DNA of 64,000 nucleotides from NCBI GenBank assembly GCA_044226395.1, contig JBGAHD010000003.1:806001-870000 (forward strand), written 5' to 3'. This document shows positions 59,626 to 64,000 of this stretch, one piece after another (position 1 is the first letter of the stretch; the number at the start of each line of letters is the position of its first letter). The position numbers and the translations under genes were made by a program. The notes under the pieces are model-generated. The model saw only the letters and a list, made by a program, of their open reading frames with translations. It had not been told where the DNA came from and ran no database searches. This stretch comes from JBGAHD01 sp044226395. GTDB lineage: Bacteria > Pseudomonadota > Gammaproteobacteria > Xanthomonadales > Ahniellaceae.

Positions 59626-62600
59626 ATGCGCTGGTGGCGTCCGTGGGTGTTGGGGGTTCTGATCGCGTTCTCGTCCGTCGTCGAGGCCGCGCCGCCGCGC
59701 GTCGAAGACCTGCCGGCGGCCTTGCGCGACTGGGTCGCCTGGGTTCGCTTCGAGCATCCCGACAGCCAGTGTCCGCTGATCGCCGGCGCCGAGGGCGAGG
59801 ACGGCGAGGGCGCGCGCGATTGCGCCTGGCCCGGCCAGTTGTCGATCACGGCCAATGATCAGGGCGCGCGCTTTCGTCAGCGTTGGACCTTGTACGCGCG
59901 CGGCGCGGTGATGCTGCCGGGCTCCGACACGTATTGGCCGCAGGACACGCGCGCCAACGGTCAGCCGCTGGCCGTGGTCGCCGACGAGAACGGCAATCCC
60001 GTCGCCTGGCTCGAGCCGGGCTCGTACGACATCGAAGGCGCGCTGCATTGGTCGCGCCGGCCCGAGTCGATTCCGGTGTCCGACGCGGTGGCCCTGGTGC
60101 GTCTCGAACTCGATGGCGCCAATGTGTTTCCCTTGCAGCGCGAGAACGGCGCCCTGTGGCTGGGCGCGGCCGAGACGACGGAGAAAGAGGCCGACAGTCT
60201 CGATCTGCAAGTCTTTCGCCATCTCGCCGACGCCGTGCCCGCGGTGCTGACCACGCGCCTGATCATCGATATCTCTGGCGCCGGTCGCGAGGAAGTGCTG
60301 GGCAAGCCGTTGCCGGCCGACTGGCAGCCCACGGCCCTGAGCAGCGATCTGCCCGCGCGCCTCGATCCCGATGGCGCGCTGCGCATTCAAGCGCGGCCGG
60401 GTCACTACGAGATCACCCTCGTCGCGCGCGCGACCAAGCCCTTGTTCAAGAACGAGCGCCCCAAGCGGCAGGCGCCTTGGCCCGAGCAGGAAATCTGGAG
60501 TTATCAGGCCAATCCCGCGCTGCGCGTGACCGTGGCCGAAGGCGCTTCCGCGATGGATCCGGCGCAAGCCGGCGTGCCGGAGGCCTGGTCGGCGCTGCCG
60601 GCGTTCCTGATGGAACAAGACAGCTCGCTCGACATCACTGAACGTTCGCGCGGCTTGTCGGAGCAGGATCAGAATCGCCTGAGTTTGCAGCGCACGCTGT
60701 GGCTCGATTTCGATGGCGGCGGTTTCACCGGACGCGATCAGATCTCCGGCACCATGGTGCGCGACTGGCGCCTGGACATGGACCCGCCCTTTGAACTGAT
60801 GCGCGCCGAATCCGCGGGCGAGGGCCTGCTGGTGACCACCGGCGCCAAGAGCGGCTCCACCGGCGTGGAATTGCGCGAACGCGCACTGTCGATGACGGCC
60901 GGCGTGCAACTGCGCGGCGATGATCATCATCTGCCGGTGACCGGCTGGATGCAGAACTTCGAATCGGTCAACACGACGCTGCAATTGCCGCCGGGCTACA
61001 AGCTCTACGCCGCGTTCGGCGTGGATCAGGCGCCGCAATCCTGGCTCGCGCGCTGGGACTTGCTCGATGTGTTCCTGGTCGCCTTCGTCTGTCTGTTGGC
61101 GTTCTGGTTGTTGCGCTGGCCGCTGGTGGCGCTGATGTCGGTGTATCTGGTGCTCGGTTATCACGAGACGGGCGCGCCCGTGATCGGCGTGGCCTGCATC
61201 CTGGCCCTGACCTTGTTCACCAAGGTCGTGCCCGCCGGCACCTTCGCCAAGGTCGTCGCCGTCACGCGCTGGGTGGTGGTGCTGGTGGTCGCGCTGTACT
61301 CGCTGCCGTTCGTGTACAACCAAGTGCGCTATGGGCTGCATCCGCAACTCGAGAGGGGATCGACCTACGACTACGGCATCTATGCCGGCGCCGTGCCGCA
61401 AGAGCCGCAGTACCAGGCCATGAACGAGAACATGGCCGCGCCGATGCCGGCCGCGCCCGTCGCCGAGGCGGCGCCGGAAGAACAATCGCAGGAACTCGAC
61501 GCGATCACGGTCACGGGCTCCCGCGTCGGCGGCGGCGCGATGTCGAAGTCGCAGAATGTCGTGCAGGCGCTGGGGCGCTCGGTCGCCAAGCGCTACGCCA
61601 ACAATGCCTCGATCCAGGCCGGTGGCGGCGAGCCGACGTGGAGCTGGTCGGGCTATCAACTGATCTGGAGCGGCCCGGTGCTGGCCGATCAGACCATGCG
61701 TCTGGTGATTTCGCCGCCGTGGCTCACGCGCTTGCTGCGGTTTCTTCTGGTGGCCGTGTTCTTCTGGATGATGATGGCGGTGGCGACCACCAAGTTCGCC
61801 ACCAAGCCCTTGCGTCGCGCCGCCGCCATTGCCTTGCTCGCGAGCGCGGGCACCTTGGGCTTGCCCGCGACTTCGCGCGCGGCCGAAGTGCCGACGCCGG
61901 AACTGCTCGAGCAACTCGGCGAGCGCCTCGCGCAAGCGCCCGATTGCGCGCCCGGCTGCGCGCATCTGGCGCGCGCCGATGTCTCGGCGATCAAGGCCGA
62001 GATTCGCGTGGTGATCGAAGCGCACGCGGCCACGCAAGTCGCCGTGCCCTTGCCCAATGACGAGCGTCTCGTCGCCGTGGAGCGGCTGACGGTCGATGGT
62101 CGCGGCGATGTCGGCGTATTGCGTCGCGACGGCGGCGAGGCCTGGATCGTGCTCGATCGCGGCGTGCATCGCATCGAGCTGCAATTGCGCGCGGCCGACG
62201 CCGACAAGATCGCGCTCGCGTTTCCGCTGCGTCCGGCCGAAGTGCATGTCACGGGCGATGGGTGGGAGTTCAATGGCCTGCGCCAAGCGACCTTGCTGAC
62301 CGACACGCTGGAACTGGTGCGCGTGCGCGAAGGCACGAGCGCGGCCACGGCGACCGTGGCGCAACAGTTCCCGGCCTTCGTGGTCGTGCATCGCTATTTC
62401 GATCTCGATCTCGACTGGTCGCTGCGCTCGGTGGCCATGCGCTTGGCGCCGGCCGAGGCGGGCTTTTCGGTCAACGTGCCCTTGGTGGCGGGCGAGCGCG
62501 TGCTCAGTTCCGAGCTCAAGGTGGAGGGCGGTCGCGTCGTGGTGCCGATTCAAGCGGGGCAGGCGTCGGCCGAATGGTTGTCGCAATTGCCGCGCACCGA

Positions 62601-63795
62601 CACGATCACGCTCGAAGCGCCCACGCTCAACAGTCACGCCGAGATCTGGTACGTGCGCGCGAGTCCGACCTGGAACCTGCAATTCGCCGGCGTGCCGGTG
62701 GTGCAATCGGGCGCGGTCGAAGAAGGTTACTTGCACGAGTTCCATCCCTTGCCGGGCGAGAAGCTGCTGCTGACCGTCGGCCGTCCCGATGCCTTGCCGG
62801 GCAACACCGTGGCGATCGACGGCGCGCGCCTGGATACGCGCATGGGACAACGCGCGACCGAATACACGCTGAGCCTCGATCTGCGCGCGACCCAAGGCGG
62901 CCAGCACGTGATCCGCATTCCGGCCGAAGGCGAGGTGCTGTCGGTCACGCTCGATGGTCAGGCGCTCAACGTCCGTCCCGAAGGTGGCAAGCTGAGTCTG
63001 CCCCTGCATCCGGGCTCGCAGAAAGCCACCGTGCAATGGCGCTCGGCGCAGGAGATTCCGGTGTTCGCCAGCACGCCGGAAGTGGCGCTGGGCGCGCCGG
63101 CGTCGAATCTGACGCTTGACGTGCAGCTGCCGGAGAATCGCTGGGTCCTGCTCACCGAAGGGCCGCGTATCGGGCCGGCCGTGCTGTATTGGGGCGAATT
63201 GGTGGTGATGATTCTGATCGCGTTGCTGCTCGCCAAGACCAAGCGCACGGTGCTGCGATTCCGCGACTGGTTGTTGCTGGGCTTGGGCTTCTCGACGTTC
63301 AACTGGTACGCGCTGGCGCTATTCGTGGGTTGGCTGTTCGCACTCGACGCGCGCGCGCGGTGGGCCAAGACCGAGAGACACCTCGCCTTCGTGCTCGGTC
63401 AGATCGTGCTCGCGGGTTTGACCGTCTTCGCGCTGGGGGTGTTGATCGTCACGATCGGTGAAGGCCTGGTCGGCAAGCCAGACATGCACGTCGAGGGCAA
63501 CAACTCGTACGCGTATTCCCTGCATTGGTTCCAGGACAAGACCAACGATCTGATGCCCGTGGCCACGGTCACGACCTTGTCGATCTATTGGTACAAGGCC
63601 GCGATGCTGGCGTGGGCCCTGTGGTTGGCGACGGCGTTGACGCGTTGGTTGCGCTGGGGTTGGGACTGTTACTCGACCGGTGGTCTGTGGCGCGCGCTGG
63701 CCAAGCCCAAGCCCGCCGTCGCGACCGCCACGACGACGGCCGCCGCGACGCCCGCGCCCACGGCGACGCCCGCGCCGAAAGCGCCCGATGCCTGA
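59626..63795 (+). CDS. Very large inner-membrane protein with a TonB-receptor-like ITVTGSR motif
   Basis: A 1389-residue protein. A signal peptide (MRWWRPWVLGVLIAFSSVVEAA) is followed by about 450 beta-rich periplasmic residues, a block of helices (about 490-580), a periplasmic loop 581-690, another helix, about 480 beta-rich residues and a C-terminal set of helices (about 1185-1370), ending in an Ala/Thr/Pro tail. In the middle loop, residues 624-634 read LDAITVTGSRV, the N-terminal signature of TonB-dependent receptors. GGGAGA lies 6 bp before ATG 59626. No family is recognised. The stop overlaps the start of prmC by 8 bp. Confidence 0.75.
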   Translation: MRWWRPWVLGVLIAFSSVVEAAPPRVEDLPAALRDWVAWVRFEHPDSQCPLIAGAEGEDGEGARDCAWPGQLSITANDQGARFRQRWTLYARGAVMLPGSDTYWPQDTRANGQPLAVVADENGNPVAWLEPGSYDIEGALHWSRRPESIPVSDAVALVRLELDGANVFPLQRENGALWLGAAETTEKEADSLDLQVFRHLADAVPAVLTTRLIIDISGAGREEVLGKPLPADWQPTALSSDLPARLDPDGALRIQARPGHYEITLVARATKPLFKNERPKRQAPWPEQEIWSYQANPALRVTVAEGASAMDPAQAGVPEAWSALPAFLMEQDSSLDITERSRGLSEQDQNRLSLQRTLWLDFDGGGFTGRDQISGTMVRDWRLDMDPPFELMRAESAGEGLLVTTGAKSGSTGVELRERALSMTAGVQLRGDDHHLPVTGWMQNFESVNTTLQLPPGYKLYAAFGVDQAPQSWLARWDLLDVFLVAFVCLLAFWLLRWPLVALMSVYLVLGYHETGAPVIGVACILALTLFTKVVPAGTFAKVVAVTRWVVVLVVALYSLPFVYNQVRYGLHPQLERGSTYDYGIYAGAVPQEPQYQAMNENMAAPMPAAPVAEAAPEEQSQELDAITVTGSRVGGGAMSKSQNVVQALGRSVAKRYANNASIQAGGGEPTWSWSGYQLIWSGPVLADQTMRLVISPPWLTRLLRFLLVAVFFWMMMAVATTKFATKPLRRAAAIALLASAGTLGLPATSRAAEVPTPELLEQLGERLAQAPDCAPGCAHLARADVSAIKAEIRVVIEAHAATQVAVPLPNDERLVAVERLTVDGRGDVGVLRRDGGEAWIVLDRGVHRIELQLRAADADKIALAFPLRPAEVHVTGDGWEFNGLRQATLLTDTLELVRVREGTSAATATVAQQFPAFVVVHRYFDLDLDWSLRSVAMRLAPAEAGFSVNVPLVAGERVLSSELKVEGGRVVVPIQAGQASAEWLSQLPRTDTITLEAPTLNSHAEIWYVRASPTWNLQFAGVPVVQSGAVEEGYLHEFHPLPGEKLLLTVGRPDALPGNTVAIDGARLDTRMGQRATEYTLSLDLRATQGGQHVIRIPAEGEVLSVTLDGQALNVRPEGGKLSLPLHPGSQKATVQWRSAQEIPVFASTPEVALGAPASNLTLDVQLPENRWVLLTEGPRIGPAVLYWGELVVMILIALLLAKTKRTVLRFRDWLLLGLGFSTFNWYALALFVGWLFALDARARWAKTERHLAFVLGQIVLAGLTVFALGVLIVTIGEGLVGKPDMHVEGNNSYAYSLHWFQDKTNDLMPVATVTTLSIYWYKAAMLAWALWLATALTRWLRWGWDCYSTGGLWRALAKPKPAVATATTTAAATPAPTATPAPKAPDA

Positions 63796-64000
63796 GTCGC
63801 GATCCTCGTCGATTCGCGATCTGACGCGCGCGGCCGTGGCCACCCTGGCCACGGCCGACGCGCGCGCCGAAGTGGATTTGCTGCTCGGGCACGTGCTCGG
63901 TCGAGATCGCGCGTGGTTGTTCGCGCATGACGATGTCGTGCCCAGCGAGGATCAGGCCGCGCGCTTTCGCGAACTCGTGATCGCGCGCGCCGGCGGCACG
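63788..64000 (+). CDS. prmC: PrmC (HemK) release factor glutamine methyltransferase, N-terminal part
   Basis: The first 71 residues of a gene that runs past the window end: MPESRSSSIRDLTRAAVATL with ADARAEVDLLLGHVLGRDRAWLFAHDDVV and FRELVIARAGGT. This matches the PrmC N-terminal helical domain, which recognises release factors before their Gln of the GGQ motif is methylated. The sequence continues without a stop to the window edge. The ATG at 63788 overlaps the giant membrane protein stop by 8 bp, so both may be in one transcript. Confidence 0.88.
   Translation, partial: MPESRSSSIRDLTRAAVATLATADARAEVDLLLGHVLGRDRAWLFAHDDVVPSEDQAARFRELVIARAGGT

Noticed and set aside
58918..63036. A 1372-codon open frame on the - strand
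   Set aside because: Antisense to the PycTM-like and giant membrane protein genes. The translation is His/Gln/Arg-rich low complexity and no start signal is seen.
58951..63795. A complete Pycsar antiphage system
   Set aside because: Only the membrane effector-like protein is present; neither neighbour has a nucleotide cyclase domain.
59626..63795. TonB-dependent receptor because of the ITVTGSR motif
   Set aside because: The motif is in the middle of a protein with many transmembrane helices; there is no plug or barrel after it.

Overview
The window is GC-rich, densely coded DNA from a free-living Gram-negative bacterium. It fits a gammaproteobacterium of the Xanthomonadales/Lysobacterales type. 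The reasons are the LhpR-type AraC regulator divergent from a 4-hydroxyproline operon, the TonB-dependent receptor, the DUF4124 and delta-60-repeat exported proteins, several large secreted proteins, and OxyR/AhpC/AhpD beside a rubrerythrin. This placement is inference from gene content; no rRNA or tRNA gene is visible. High GC produces very long antisense open frames, which I treat as shadows.

Layout. 1-0.6 kb: tail of a DUF486 transporter-like gene and a PilZ protein. 0.7-7.6 kb: trans-4-hydroxy-L-proline catabolism (epimerase, three-subunit D-hydroxyproline dehydrogenase, deaminase, 2-oxoglutarate semialdehyde dehydrogenase), read away from a PAS-AraC regulator. 7.6-8.1 kb: a non-coding block with a 42-bp tandem repeat and inverted GGACACCCA motifs. 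8.1-11.2 kb: OmpR/EnvZ-type two-component pair and isoaspartyl peptidase. 11.3-15.4 kb: two bacterial PH-domain membrane proteins, then a PadR regulator with its membrane partner. 15.4-21.3 kb: AIM24/GYF_2 and DUF533 proteins and a 1380-residue gingipain-family (C25) peptidase. 21.7-26 kb: dgkA, a TerC protein, and a NarX/NarL-type pair with a membrane protein. 26-31.5 kb: TonB-dependent receptor, then a large BNR-propeller lipoprotein converging on it.

31.6-37.8 kb: small enzymes and unknowns (DUF4124, DUF1857, lipoprotein hydrolase, SET methyltransferase, helix-hairpin-helix protein, Cys-phosphatase-like lipoprotein, msrA). 37.8-46.5 kb: HzsA-like PD40/c-heme protein, cupin, OsmC, and two delta-60-repeat paralogs flanking an unrecognised regulator-like protein. 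46.6-52.3 kb: a peroxide-defence block, with rubrerythrin - CCG-domain Fe-S protein - DUF3501 - unknown membrane protein on one side and oxyR / ahpC-ahpD on the other. 52.5-54 kb: two small membrane proteins. 54-55.8 kb: a lectin-like/GH5-fold protein that has lost both catalytic glutamates. 56-57.9 kb: LytS/LytTR-type pair. 58-64 kb: esterase lipoprotein, an orphan Pycsar-effector-like (PycTM) protein, a 1389-residue membrane protein carrying a TonB-receptor-like ITVTGSR motif, and the start of prmC.

Most notable for follow-up are the pseudo-GH5 protein, the rubrerythrin/Fe-S/DUF3501 operon with a shared motif upstream of rubrerythrin and ahpC, the F-x-N-(G/S)-F-E C-terminal ending on three exported proteins, the tandem C-terminal module of the BNR lipoprotein, the orphan PycTM protein, and the ITVTGSR-bearing giant membrane protein.
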